This document shows positions 28,972 through 37,170 of a DNA stretch of 64,000 nucleotides, piece by piece. Positions within the stretch are counted from its first letter, which is position 1. Every line of letters starts with the position of its first letter. The stretch covers positions 1 to 64,000 of the forward strand of contig NZ_JONS01000009.1 of NCBI RefSeq assembly GCF_000711965.1, read 5' to 3'. The notes under the pieces are model-generated. The model made no database searches. It was not told where the DNA came from and was given only the letters and a program-made list of their open reading frames with translations. Made by a program: the position numbers and the translations under genes. Source of the DNA: Actinomyces israelii DSM 43320. Its GTDB lineage: Bacteria; Actinomycetota; Actinomycetes; Actinomycetales; Actinomycetaceae.

Positions 28972-30471
28972 TCAGCGCTGCCTCAGCAGGCGGTACTCGG
29001 CGTCGTCGAGAAGCGGCCGGGCCGACTCGGGGGCGTACACGCTCAGCCCGCCGTCGGACACGGCCAGCTCCACCGCCCCGTCCTCGCCGACGGTGACCGG
29101 CTCGTGGCCGCCCAGGACGCAGACCCACCGCCGTCCCGCATGGCGGGCGCCGACGTCGAGCCGCTTGGAGCCCGCCCGGCGGTCGGACAGCACCACCGCC
29201 AGGCCCGAGCCGGGGTGGGCGGCATCCCCCTCGCGCGCGAAGCCGACGACGTCCGGCTCGTCGAGGGCGTCGTGCTGGGGGCCGTGCGCGAGCGCGCGGC
29301 GCATGGTCATCAGCAGCGGCAGCTCGGTGACGGCCGGCAGGTCGCCTGTCTCGGGGGTGCCGAACAGGTCGCCCCAGAAGACGCAGGGGGTTCCCGCCTC
29401 GCGCAGGAGGATCAGTGCGTAGGCGGAGGGCTTGAACCACGGCAGGACGGTGGAGGCCAGCGACTGGCCGGGCTGGGTGTCGTGGTTCTCCACGAAGGTG
29501 ACGGCACGGGCGGGGTCGGCCCCCACCAGGGTGCCCTCGAAGAGGCGGGACAGGTCCATGTCGCCGTTGGAGGTCGAGGCCGCGTGGAGGCGGAAGTGGA
29601 GGGGCACGTCGAACAGGCTCGTGGAGGGGACGGCCTCCAGGTAGCGCTCCAGCTCGGCGACGTCGCGCGACCAGTACTCGCCGACGGCGGGCAGGTCGCG
29701 TCCGGTGGCCCGGCGCAGCCCGGGCAGCCACCGGGCGAAGAAGTCCGCGCCCACGTGCTTGAGGGCGTCCAGGCGCAGCCCGTCCACGCCGGTGGCCTCC
29801 ACGTACCACCGGCCCCACCGGTCCAGCTCGGCGGCGACCCGGGGGTCGGTGGCGTGGACGTCGGCGCCCATGAGGTAGTCGTAGTTGCCGAGCTCGTCGG
29901 TGACGTGGTCGTTCCACTGCTTGCCCTCGAAGAGCCACACCCCGGCCAGGCGGCGGGACTCGTCCCAGTCGGTGCCGTGGAAGCAGGTCCAGTCCCAGGT
30001 GAAGTCCGAGTGTGCCTCGGCGCGCCCGGGGAAGGTGAAGCGGGTCCAGGCGGTGATCTCCTCGGCCGGCCCGATGGGGCGGCGCCGGTCCGCGGGGTCC
30101 ATGGGGGTGGCGCGCACGACCTCGGTGGAGTCGGCCCCCATGCGGTGGTTGAGGACGATGTCGGCCACGACCGCGATGCCGGCGGCGTGGAGAGCCCCGA
30201 CGGCGGCGAGGTAGTCGTCCTTCGTGCCGTACTTGGTGGCCACGGAGCCCTTCTGGTCGAACTCGCCCAGGTCGTAGGTGTCGTAGACGCCGTAGCCGAC
30301 GTCCTCGGCCCCGGCCCGGCCCTTGTAGGCGGGCGGGAGCCAGGCGGAGGTGACGCCGCAGTCGGCCAGCAGGGAGGCGTTGTCGGCCAGGAGCCTCCAG
30401 TGGGCGCAGTCGGCGGGCAGGTCCCAGGCGAAGGCCTGGAGCAGCAGGGGGTTGATCGGTTCGTCGCTCAC
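28972..30471 (-). CDS. Cytoplasmic alpha-amylase (GH13)
   Basis: Alpha-1,4-glucan hydrolase (499 residues) with no signal peptide, so probably active on internal glycogen or imported maltodextrins. GH13 regions in order: DIVLNHR (104-110), GLRLDALKH with nucleophile D235, GEYW with acid/base E265, and FVENHDTQ. The opening LLQAFAWD and the GNYDYLMGADV block match the GH13_5 liquefying group. The GTG at 30471 (VSDEPINP) is chosen because the upstream codons are Arg/Gly-rich and unlike the family; no clear ribosome site is visible. Confidence 0.92.
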   Translation of the reverse strand: MSDEPINPLLLQAFAWDLPADCAHWRLLADNASLLADCGVTSAWLPPAYKGRAGAEDVGYGVYDTYDLGEFDQKGSVATKYGTKDDYLAAVGALHAAGIAVVADIVLNHRMGADSTEVVRATPMDPADRRRPIGPAEEITAWTRFTFPGRAEAHSDFTWDWTCFHGTDWDESRRLAGVWLFEGKQWNDHVTDELGNYDYLMGADVHATDPRVAAELDRWGRWYVEATGVDGLRLDALKHVGADFFARWLPGLRRATGRDLPAVGEYWSRDVAELERYLEAVPSTSLFDVPLHFRLHAASTSNGDMDLSRLFEGTLVGADPARAVTFVENHDTQPGQSLASTVLPWFKPSAYALILLREAGTPCVFWGDLFGTPETGDLPAVTELPLLMTMRRALAHGPQHDALDEPDVVGFAREGDAAHPGSGLAVVLSDRRAGSKRLDVGARHAGRRWVCVLGGHEPVTVGEDGAVELAVSDGGLSVYAPESARPLLDDAEYRLLRQR

Positions 30472-30533
30472 GTGCAGCCACGGTGCCAGGCGAGCCCGGG
30501 AGCCGCCTGGGAGCCGGCGGGACCGCCGCGGGC

Positions 30534-31409
30534 TCAGGCGCCCTCCAGAATCTCGCACCAGGTCAGGAAGGACTCGGTGCGCGCGACGGCGTCGGCCAGC
30601 CGCTCGTCGCCGAAGCCGTGGGCTGCGCCGGGCACCCGCACGAGGCGGGCGTCCGGCAGCAGGCGCGCCGCGTCCTCGGAGACCGAGATGGGCACGTCGG
30701 CGTCCCGCTCGCCGTGGACCAGCAGCACCGGGATGCGCAGCCGCACCAGCTCGGCGTCGACGTCCAGACCCCGGGCGTCGGCGGCGTAGCGGCTCCCGAG
30801 GGCGATGTCGCGCCCCTCAACGCGGTGGGTGAAGGTCCGCGGCGCGGCGGAGGCGGGGCCGAAGCGGGCGCGCATCGACTCCGGCAGGCGCAGCGCCGGG
30901 TACCACAGGACGAGGGCGCCGACCTGCGTCGGCCGCCGGGAGGCCGTCAGCGCCGCGACGAGCCCGCCCTGGCTGCGTCCGAACAGTCCCGTCCGGCCGG
31001 TGTCGACGAAGGGCCAGGCGCCCGCCGCGTCCAGCACCGCCTCCAGGTCGGCGATCTCGGTGAGCACCGACATGCCGGTCGTGGGCCCGGCGGTGGGCGC
31101 CCCGCCGCCGCGGAAGGAGGGGACGACGGCCACCGCCCCGGCGGCCGCGAACCGCTGGGCGATGCCGGCCACGCGCAGCCCGGACTCCCCCAGGCCGTGG
31201 CAGCACACCACCAGCGGCGCGCGCACCCTCCCGGCGGCGGCCGCGCGGGGCACGTAGACCAGTGAGTGAACCAGCGGGCCGGGCGAGTCCGCTGAGTCCA
31301 TGCCGCCCGCATTGGCGCCGCCGGCCACCGGCGTGCTGAGCTCGCGCGTAAGGACGTCGCTCATCGTCGCGGCCCCGTCCCGCTCGACGCCGCCCGCGTC
31401 CCTGTACAT
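30534..31409 (-). CDS. Alpha/beta hydrolase, dienelactone hydrolase-like
   Basis: A 291-residue serine hydrolase. Oxyanion segment CCHGLGES, nucleophile elbow GRSQGG, acid HGERDADVP and catalytic His in PGAAHGFGDE form a complete triad. No signal peptide, so cytosolic. ATG 31409 has GAAGGGAG upstream; a second ATG at 31364 (MSDVL) is possible. It resembles the hydrolase at 35296 (shared GMSVLTEIADL-like stretch, SQGG elbow, YAAD and HG-x-x-D blocks), so the two look like an old duplication. Substrate unknown. Confidence 0.83.
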   Translation of the reverse strand: MYRDAGGVERDGAATMSDVLTRELSTPVAGGANAGGMDSADSPGPLVHSLVYVPRAAAAGRVRAPLVVCCHGLGESGLRVAGIAQRFAAAGAVAVVPSFRGGGAPTAGPTTGMSVLTEIADLEAVLDAAGAWPFVDTGRTGLFGRSQGGLVAALTASRRPTQVGALVLWYPALRLPESMRARFGPASAAPRTFTHRVEGRDIALGSRYAADARGLDVDAELVRLRIPVLLVHGERDADVPISVSEDAARLLPDARLVRVPGAAHGFGDERLADAVARTESFLTWCEILEGA

Positions 31410-31608
31410 GCGCTGCTCCCTTCTGCGCCCGACGACGGCAGCAGGCCGTCGACGGACCGCAACAGCCTACGGGAGGGCGCCGCGGCCCGCTCGGTACGTG
31501 CATAACGCGCATACCGTCGGAACCGGACCGGTGCGGGCCGGGATAACGGCCCTGTCCATCACGCAGGCGCGCCCAGTCGGGTGCCCAACGGCCCAGTCCC
31601 GGAGGGGC
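31410..31608. other. Non-coding stretch before hairpin element A
   Basis: No gene was found between the hydrolase start and the long inverted repeat. The stretch is the likely promoter region of the hydrolase gene at 31409. No confident -10 or -35 box could be chosen. Confidence 0.4.
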
Positions 31609-31828
31609 GCACATGGGAGCGGGGCGACCGGACGAGAAGGGCATCGGCTTTCGTTGAAATTCCGGGATTCTGCCTGGATCGTCAAGACGAGTTGACACGC
31701 TCCCATGTGCACAGACCCCCCTGCCTGCACGTGGGAGCGTGTCAACTCGTCTTGACGGATGGCGAAGAACCGCGGAATCATGCGGAAAACCGGCACCCAT
31801 TCCGGCAGAGCCCTCCTCTCCCATGTGC
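31609..31828. repeat. Hairpin element A: 220-bp nested inverted repeat
   Basis: A central hairpin has 32-bp arms (31680-31711 and 31726-31757, one mismatch) around a 14-base loop containing CAGACCCCCCT. Outside it, 31609-31674 and 31761-31828 are also inverted copies of each other: each runs from an AGAA-C-x-GGAAT core to CTCCCATGTGC. Related sequence occurs at 61518, and the core recurs at 47925 and 51695. No coding capacity. Confidence 0.85.
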
Positions 31829-32095
31829 AACCCCCTCCGCAGACCCGCGCGCCCCGGGGACCGAACATCCAGATGTCACTCGGGTCAATGACCACGGGGT
31901 CAGGTCCCCGACGGCCCGCCGGACGCCTGCCGCCTCGTCGCGATCGTCAGTGCCGCCGAGAGCCGGTCGGGCGGGTCGGCGGGGCCGGTGCACCCGGAGC
32001 AGAAGTATCGGTCACAACCCGATCGCGCCAGGGCCGAGACCGCCGGAACCGCTGCGCGCCGCAGCCCGCTCGGCACGCGCACGCCGCGCGCGGGC
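31829..32095. other. Non-coding stretch between element A and ogt
   Basis: No gene or clear signal on either strand. It contains GGGGTCAGGTCCCCGACGG and a GATCGTCAGTGCCGCC region without further structure. It ends at the ogt stop codon. Confidence 0.35.
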
Positions 32096-32680
32096 TCACA
32101 GCCCGGGCAGGCCGTCCTGCGGGGCGCCGAGGTCGGGCAGGCGGGCGCCCTCCAGGCGCAGCATCCGCATCTTGCGGTCGGTGCCGCCCGCGTAGCCGGT
32201 CAGGGACCCGTCGGCGCCCACCACTCGGTGGCAGGGGACGATGACGCTGATCGGGTTGCGCCCCACGGCTCCCCCGACGGCGCGGGCCGAGCAGCGGTGG
32301 CCGATCTCGGCCTCGACGGCGTCGGCGATCTGCCCGTAGGTGCGGGTCTCCCCGCGCGGGATGGCGCGCAGGCGGACCCACACGCGCTGCTGGAAGCCGG
32401 TGCCCCGGGGGGCGAGCGCGGGCGGCTCCCCCGGGTCCTCCCCGGCGAAGTACCGGTCGAGCCAGGCCCGGGTCCGCCCGAGGACCGCCGGCTCGCCGCC
32501 TCCTGGATCGACGGCGGCACCGGCGCCGTCCAGCCCGGCCCGGTCGTGGCGCTGGCCGTCGAACCAGGCCCCGACGAGCGCCCCGTCGTCGGGCAGGCCC
32601 TCGCCGAGCTCGGCGGCCAGGGTCATGGGCCCCAGCGGCGAGTCGTAGGCGAGCATGGCGGTATGGCGGACATGACGCAT
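32096..32680 (-). CDS. ogt: Methylated-DNA--protein-cysteine methyltransferase
   Basis: Suicide repair protein (194 residues) that moves O6-alkyl groups from guanine to its own cysteine. The active site is the PCHRV motif within NPISVIVPCHRVVGADGSLT, preceded by the helix-turn-helix region RTYGQIADAVEAE (with the arginine finger region SARAVGGAVGRNP). The N-terminal domain is short and variable, as in Ogt. It stands alone, facing away from the methyltransferase at 32736 only by a 55-base gap on the same strand. Confidence 0.93.
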   Translation of the reverse strand: MRHVRHTAMLAYDSPLGPMTLAAELGEGLPDDGALVGAWFDGQRHDRAGLDGAGAAVDPGGGEPAVLGRTRAWLDRYFAGEDPGEPPALAPRGTGFQQRVWVRLRAIPRGETRTYGQIADAVEAEIGHRCSARAVGGAVGRNPISVIVPCHRVVGADGSLTGYAGGTDRKMRMLRLEGARLPDLGAPQDGLPGL

Positions 32681-32735
32681 GAGGGCAGTCTCTCAGAAAG
32701 GCCCTCTCTCAAGGGCCCTGCGCCGCGGCGGCCTC

Positions 32736-33581
32736 TCACCGGCGGCGCGTGGCGGGCGCGGCCCGCAGGACCAGGATGCGCTGGGAGAGGCGGCGCGCCG
32801 GCGCCAGCCCCAGCAGCGGCGTCAGCCAGGGGTGCATGCGCCCGATGACATCGGTGAGGAGGACGTCGTGGAGCAGCGCGAACCCGGGGGCGACCGTCCG
32901 GCGGAACTCCTCGGCGCCCGAGCACCCGTAGGTGAAGCGCGCGCCGGTGGCGACGACCGAGCGCTCCCGGCCGTATCTCTGGAACAGGCGCGGCATGACC
33001 TCGACCAGGACCGTCGCCCCGGGGAGGCTCCCGGCGATAATGCCCATGAGCCCGCGCACCTGGTCCTCGGTGAGGTACATGGTCAGGCCCTCGACGACCA
33101 CCAGGACGTCACCGGCCGCCTCCACCTGCTCGGGCCAGTCCGGATCGAGGGCGGAGGCGGCGATCAGGTGCCGGCGCTCGCCCTCCCCCAGCAGCTGCCG
33201 GCGCAGGGCGATGACGTCCGGCAGGTCGAGGTCGAACCAGGTGATGCGTCCGTTGTCGAGACGGTGGAATCGGGTGTCCAGGCCACAGGCGACATTGACG
33301 ACGACGGCGTCGGGGTGGGTGGAGATGAACCCCGAGACGAGGGGATCGAGCGTGAGGGTGCGCAGGATCACGCCGTCGGACATGAGGCGGTCGCGTGCCG
33401 CCTCCGAGAAGTCGTAGTCGAGCCGGGAGACGAGGTCGACGGCGGCCCAGTCCTCGAAGCGCGGGCGGGAGGAGAGGGTGTGCTCGGCCCTGGCGTGGAG
33501 GGGCAGCAGCAGGGTCTGGCTGGCGCCGGCCAGGTCCACCCGCTCGCGCGCGCCCGCCGCCAATGCACTCACAGCAGTCAT
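32736..33581 (-). CDS. Class I SAM-dependent methyltransferase (LCM-like family)
   Basis: A 281-residue protein of the leucine-carboxyl-methyltransferase-like (PF04072-type) group. The SAM site appears as VVVNVACGLDTRFHRLD, then TWFDLDLPDVIALRRQLL, and the characteristic VVVEGLTMYLTEDQVRGLM. The acceptor is unknown; bacterial members are often polyketide or small-molecule O-methyltransferases. The ATG at 33581 is used because family similarity starts just after it; no good ribosome site is seen. Confidence 0.85.
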   Translation of the reverse strand: MTAVSALAAGARERVDLAGASQTLLLPLHARAEHTLSSRPRFEDWAAVDLVSRLDYDFSEAARDRLMSDGVILRTLTLDPLVSGFISTHPDAVVVNVACGLDTRFHRLDNGRITWFDLDLPDVIALRRQLLGEGERRHLIAASALDPDWPEQVEAAGDVLVVVEGLTMYLTEDQVRGLMGIIAGSLPGATVLVEVMPRLFQRYGRERSVVATGARFTYGCSGAEEFRRTVAPGFALLHDVLLTDVIGRMHPWLTPLLGLAPARRLSQRILVLRAAPATRRR

Positions 33582-33728
33582 GGGGTCATGATGGTGCGCC
33601 CGCGGCGGGGCCGCCAGGGCCGTCAGCACGAGCCCGACCGAGCCTGGTTCTGCCAGGGCCTGTTCCGCGGGCGCCGGCGGCCCTTAGCCTCGGGGCTGTT
33701 CGCAGACCCGACGTGAAGGAGATCTCGC

Positions 33729-34295
33729 ATGGCCCGCACCACCACCGTCTTCCTGTTCCACCCCCACCTGGACGCCTCCCGGGTCAATGCCCGCCTCGCG
33801 CAGGCGGCCCGCGGCGCCGGGACGCCCGAGCGCCCGGTCCAGGTGCGCGACCTGTACGCGCTCTACCCGGACTTCCGCATCGACATTGCCGCCGAGCACT
33901 CTGCGATGGAGGGCTCCGACCGCATCGTCCTGCAGTTCCCCATGTACTGGTACTCCTCGCCGGCCCTGGTCAAGCAGTGGGAGGACGACGTCCTCACCTA
34001 CGGCTGGGCCTACGGGCCGGCGGGCACCGCCCTGCACGGCAAGGAGCTGGCGCTGGCGGTCTCCCCCGGCGGGCCGGCCGCCGGCTACACGCACACCGGC
34101 TCGGTCCACTACGAGCTGCACGAGCTGCTGCGCCCCTTCCAGGCGACGAGCGACCTGATCGGCACCCGCTTCGCCGTGCCCTTCCTCACCCCCGGCGCAA
34201 TGAGCCTGACCGATGAGGAGCTCGCCGAGCGGGCGCAGGACTACGCCGCCTGGCTCGCCGCCCCCGACCACCCGCGGCTCGGCGCCTTCGAGTAA
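33729..34295 (+). CDS. NAD(P)H oxidoreductase, KefF/MdaB flavodoxin-fold family
   Basis: A 188-residue FMN/FAD-dependent quinone or azo-reductase-like protein. It starts VFLFHPHLDASRVNARLAQA (phosphate-binding loop), has VRDLYALYPDFRID, DRIVLQFPMYWYSSPALVKQ (flavin-contact block of this family) and LALAVSPGGPAAGYTHTG. It most resembles the KefF/NQO group of NAD(P)H dehydrogenases. AAGGAG lies five to six bases before ATG 33729. It is convergent with the CMD gene at 34353. Confidence 0.88.
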   Translation: MARTTTVFLFHPHLDASRVNARLAQAARGAGTPERPVQVRDLYALYPDFRIDIAAEHSAMEGSDRIVLQFPMYWYSSPALVKQWEDDVLTYGWAYGPAGTALHGKELALAVSPGGPAAGYTHTGSVHYELHELLRPFQATSDLIGTRFAVPFLTPGAMSLTDEELAERAQDYAAWLAAPDHPRLGAFE

Positions 34296-34352
34296 GCAGA
34301 GCGGCGGGCCCGGGCGGCGAGACCGAGGCCCGGGCGCGGGGCCTCAGCGGCC

Positions 34353-35123
34353 TCAGCGGTAGGCCTCCGAGGAGGCGCTCTCGTCGTAGCCCGCCACGAG
34401 GACCAGGCCCGACAGGGCGTAGGGGCCGCCGATGTAGGGCAGGACCTGCACCAGCGCCGCGGCGACCTTCTGCCTGGTGTTGCCGGCCCTGATGGCCCCC
34501 GCGACATGGGGCCGCAGCTGGGCGGCCGCCCCGAGGGCGGCGACAGCGACCAGGCTGACGAGCTCGCGCGTAGCGACGTCCAGGCCGTCGCGGGTCTCCA
34601 TGTCGCCGAAGGCGCCCGAGGTCAGCAGGTGCGGGACGACCCTGTCGAAGGGCTCGGGCAGCGCCGAGAAGACCGCCTTGACCTCGTCGCCGTACAGCGG
34701 GGCCTGGATGGCGGCGCCCGCGGCCTCCCGCTGCTCGTGGGCGACGGTGGCGGCGTCGGGCAGGGGCAGGCCCACGCCCGCGGCCGTGAGGACCTCGTTG
34801 GCGGTGGCGGCGGCGTTGAGGGCCTTGGGGTAGCCGATGTAGGGCGCGCACTGGTAGATCGCCTCGCGCACCTCCAGCGGCGCGACGCCGACGTTCAGGG
34901 CCGCCCTCACGTGCGCGGCGAGCTGCGGGAGCGTCTGCATGGCGGCCAGCACGGTCACGGTGAGCAGCTCGCGCTCGCCGTCGGTGAGGACCCCGGTGGC
35001 GAAGACCTCGCCGAAGATCTGGTTCTGGAGGATCTCGTAGAGCTCGGGGTCAGTGGGGTGGGGCTCCGGCTCGGCGCCGAACAGTCGGGCGAAGGTCTGG
35101 CGCGCCTCGGGGGTCAGGGCCAT
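34353..35123 (-). CDS. Carboxymuconolactone decarboxylase family protein (tandem CMD)
   Basis: A 256-residue protein with two CMD-type alpha-helical domains: one around LLTVTVLAAMQTLPQLAAHV, ALNVGVAPLEVREAIYQCAP and one around LVSLVAVAALGAAAQLRPHV, AIRAGNTRQKVAAALVQVLP. The usual C-x-x-C peroxidase pair of AhpD is absent, so a decarboxylase or unknown role is more likely than peroxide reduction. GAGGAGAGA precedes ATG 35123. It stands alone and converges with the flavodoxin-fold gene. Confidence 0.85.
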   Translation of the reverse strand: MALTPEARQTFARLFGAEPEPHPTDPELYEILQNQIFGEVFATGVLTDGERELLTVTVLAAMQTLPQLAAHVRAALNVGVAPLEVREAIYQCAPYIGYPKALNAAATANEVLTAAGVGLPLPDAATVAHEQREAAGAAIQAPLYGDEVKAVFSALPEPFDRVVPHLLTSGAFGDMETRDGLDVATRELVSLVAVAALGAAAQLRPHVAGAIRAGNTRQKVAAALVQVLPYIGGPYALSGLVLVAGYDESASSEAYR

Positions 35124-35295
35124 GGTGGATCTCTCCTCAGGTTCTGGGCTCACTGGACTCACGGGGAGCCGCGGAGCCTTCCGGCCGGCTCTCCCGAGCT
35201 GTCACAAAGCATGGCACCCGTGCCGCGCCCCCGACAGGCCCTGGGAGAGCCTGGCTGGAGCGCCGGACTCACCGGGGCTCACGGGCCGCCGGGGC

Positions 35296-36102
35296 TCACA
35301 GCACGCCGACCCGGCGCAGGTGGTCGTCGGTGACCGCGAGCGCCGCCTCCAGCTCCTCCCGCTGGAAGCCGTGGCCGGCGCCGGGGATGGGCGCGAAGCG
35401 CGCGTGCGGGAGGACCTGCGCGGCGCGGCGCCCGTAGGAGACCGGGACGAGGCTGTCGGCGGTGCCGTGGACGATGAGGGCGGGACCCGTGTAGCCCGCG
35501 AGCTCGGCGTAGATGTCGAGGTCCCACACGTCGGCGGCATAGCGGCGCCCGAGCGTCTGCCCCATCCAGGAGAAGGTCTCGCCGACCTTGTCGAGGGAGC
35601 CGAGCCCGCGGTGCAGGTCGTCGACGATGCTCAGGGCCGGGTGCCAGGCGACGACGGCGGCGAACAGCCTGGGGCGCCGCGCCGCGGTGAGCAGGGCGAC
35701 GGCGCCGCCCTGGGACTGGCCGAGCAGGACGAGGCGCTCGGCGTCGATGGCGGCCCATGGCCCCTGCCCCGAGGCCGCCCCGGCCCGGGCCGCGTCGACG
35801 ACGGCGTCGAGATCGGCGACCTCGGTCAGGAGGGACACGCCGGTCATGTCCCCGCCCGGCCAGCGGCCGCGGAAGGTGAAGCGGAAGGTTGCCAGGCCCA
35901 CCTGGTTGAGATGGTCGGCGACGTCGTTGGTGGCGGCCAGGGAGGCGGCGACGCCGTCGCAGCAGATGGCCAGGGGCACCCGCCCGTCTGCGTGGCCCGC
36001 GGGCGGATCCGGGGGAGGGCCGGAGGGAAGGCCGAGGACTCCGTCCAGCGGCTCCCCCGCGTCCAGGACCTGGAGCCTGTGGCTGCGTGCGCGAGATGTC
36101 AT
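35296..36102 (-). CDS. Alpha/beta hydrolase, dienelactone hydrolase-like
   Basis: A 268-residue hydrolase with nucleophile elbow GQSQGG, acid loop HGTADSLVPVSYG and catalytic His in PGAGHGFQRE. The oxyanion loop is CCDGVAAS, where Asp replaces the usual His-Gly. It shares block structure with the hydrolase at 30534 (TFRGRWPGGDMTGVSLLTEV versus the equivalent SFRGGG...GMSVLTEI). The start may be ATG 36102 or the in-frame GTG 36120. No signal peptide. Substrate unknown. Confidence 0.8.
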   Translation of the reverse strand: MTSRARSHRLQVLDAGEPLDGVLGLPSGPPPDPPAGHADGRVPLAICCDGVAASLAATNDVADHLNQVGLATFRFTFRGRWPGGDMTGVSLLTEVADLDAVVDAARAGAASGQGPWAAIDAERLVLLGQSQGGAVALLTAARRPRLFAAVVAWHPALSIVDDLHRGLGSLDKVGETFSWMGQTLGRRYAADVWDLDIYAELAGYTGPALIVHGTADSLVPVSYGRRAAQVLPHARFAPIPGAGHGFQREELEAALAVTDDHLRRVGVL

Positions 36103-36178
36103 GTGCTCAGTGTCACCCACGCGCGACGGCAGGGCGCCGCCGGCGCACCGGCGTGGCGGCCCTGCTGCCGCGCGGGCC

Positions 36179-36955
36179 TCACACGAGGGTCGCTCCGCCG
36201 TCGACGAGGATGAGCTGTCCCTGGACGTAGCTGGAGGCGTCGGAGGAGAGGTAGAGGATCGTCCCGTTGAGCTCGCCCCGCCCGCCCGGGCGGCCGGCCG
36301 GGTTCAGGGCGTTGTAGGCGGCCAGGAACTCCTCGCTCTTGAACAGGGTGTCCGCGGTCATCTCGGACTCGAACAGGCCCGGGCCGATGGCGTTGACGGT
36401 GATGCCGTAGCGGGCGTAGGAGCAGGCCATGCCCCGGGTCAGTCCCAGGACCGCGGCCTTGGAGGCGTTGTAGGCGTGGCGGATGAACACGTCCTGCTTG
36501 TCGGCGATCACGGCGTTGACCGAGGCGATGTTGACGATCTTGCCGTAGCCGCGCTCGCGCATGCGGGGCACGACGTACTTGCTGACGTGGAAGACGCCCT
36601 TGACGTTGGTGTCGAAGGAGCGGTCCCACTCGGCGTCGGTGAGCGTGTCGACGCCGCCGCGCACGGCCACCCCCGCGTTGTTCAGGAGGATGTCGATGCG
36701 CCCGTAGGCGTCAATGACCTCCTGGACGGCGGCCCGGCAGCTGTCCTCGTCGGTGACGTCGCAGCGCACGGCGACGGCGCGGCGCCCGGTGGCCTCGATC
36801 TCCTCCTTCAGGGCCTCCAGGCGCTCCTGGCGCCGGGCGAGCAGCGCGACGTCGGCGCCGTGCTCGGCGTAGGCGCGGGCGGCGTCGGCGCCGAGCCCCG
36901 AGCTCGCCCCGACGACGACGGCGACCTTTCCGCTGAGGTCAAAACTGCTGCTCAT
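36179..36955 (-). CDS. Short-chain dehydrogenase/reductase (gluconate 5-dehydrogenase-like)
   Basis: Classical SDR (258 residues): NAD(P)-binding GASSGLG (T-G-x-x-x-G-x-G variant), LLNNAGVAV, catalytic Ser in VNIASVNAV and Y-x-x-x-K as YNASK, then GPGLFESEM and the C-terminal VDGGATLV. The overall pattern is close to gluconate 5-dehydrogenase and 3-oxoacyl-ACP reductase; the position 215 bases from a GH3 glucosidase start-to-end favours sugar metabolism weakly. AGAGAGGA precedes ATG 36955. Confidence 0.87.
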   Translation of the reverse strand: MSSSFDLSGKVAVVVGASSGLGADAARAYAEHGADVALLARRQERLEALKEEIEATGRRAVAVRCDVTDEDSCRAAVQEVIDAYGRIDILLNNAGVAVRGGVDTLTDAEWDRSFDTNVKGVFHVSKYVVPRMRERGYGKIVNIASVNAVIADKQDVFIRHAYNASKAAVLGLTRGMACSYARYGITVNAIGPGLFESEMTADTLFKSEEFLAAYNALNPAGRPGGRGELNGTILYLSSDASSYVQGQLILVDGGATLV

Positions 36956-37170
36956 GACGGTGTCCTCTCTGAAGCCCTCTGGGAGCTCTTCACTTGCCCT
37001 TCGCACGTTCGCCGCGCGTCCTGCGCGGGGCCGCGCCGGCGTGCGCCGCCCCGCGCGGGCCCACGAGAACCATGCCGGGCCCGCCGGGGCTTCTCAAGGG
37101 ACCAAGAACCTCCCCTCGCGGCGGGATCGCCCGCCCAGCGCCCGGCGGGGCATCGTCGTCCGGCCCCGGC

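Noticed and set aside
34305-34345. Terminator hairpin between the flavodoxin-fold and CMD genes
   Set aside because: GCCCGGGC occurs twice but is itself a palindrome, so the pairing is ambiguous and no T tract follows.
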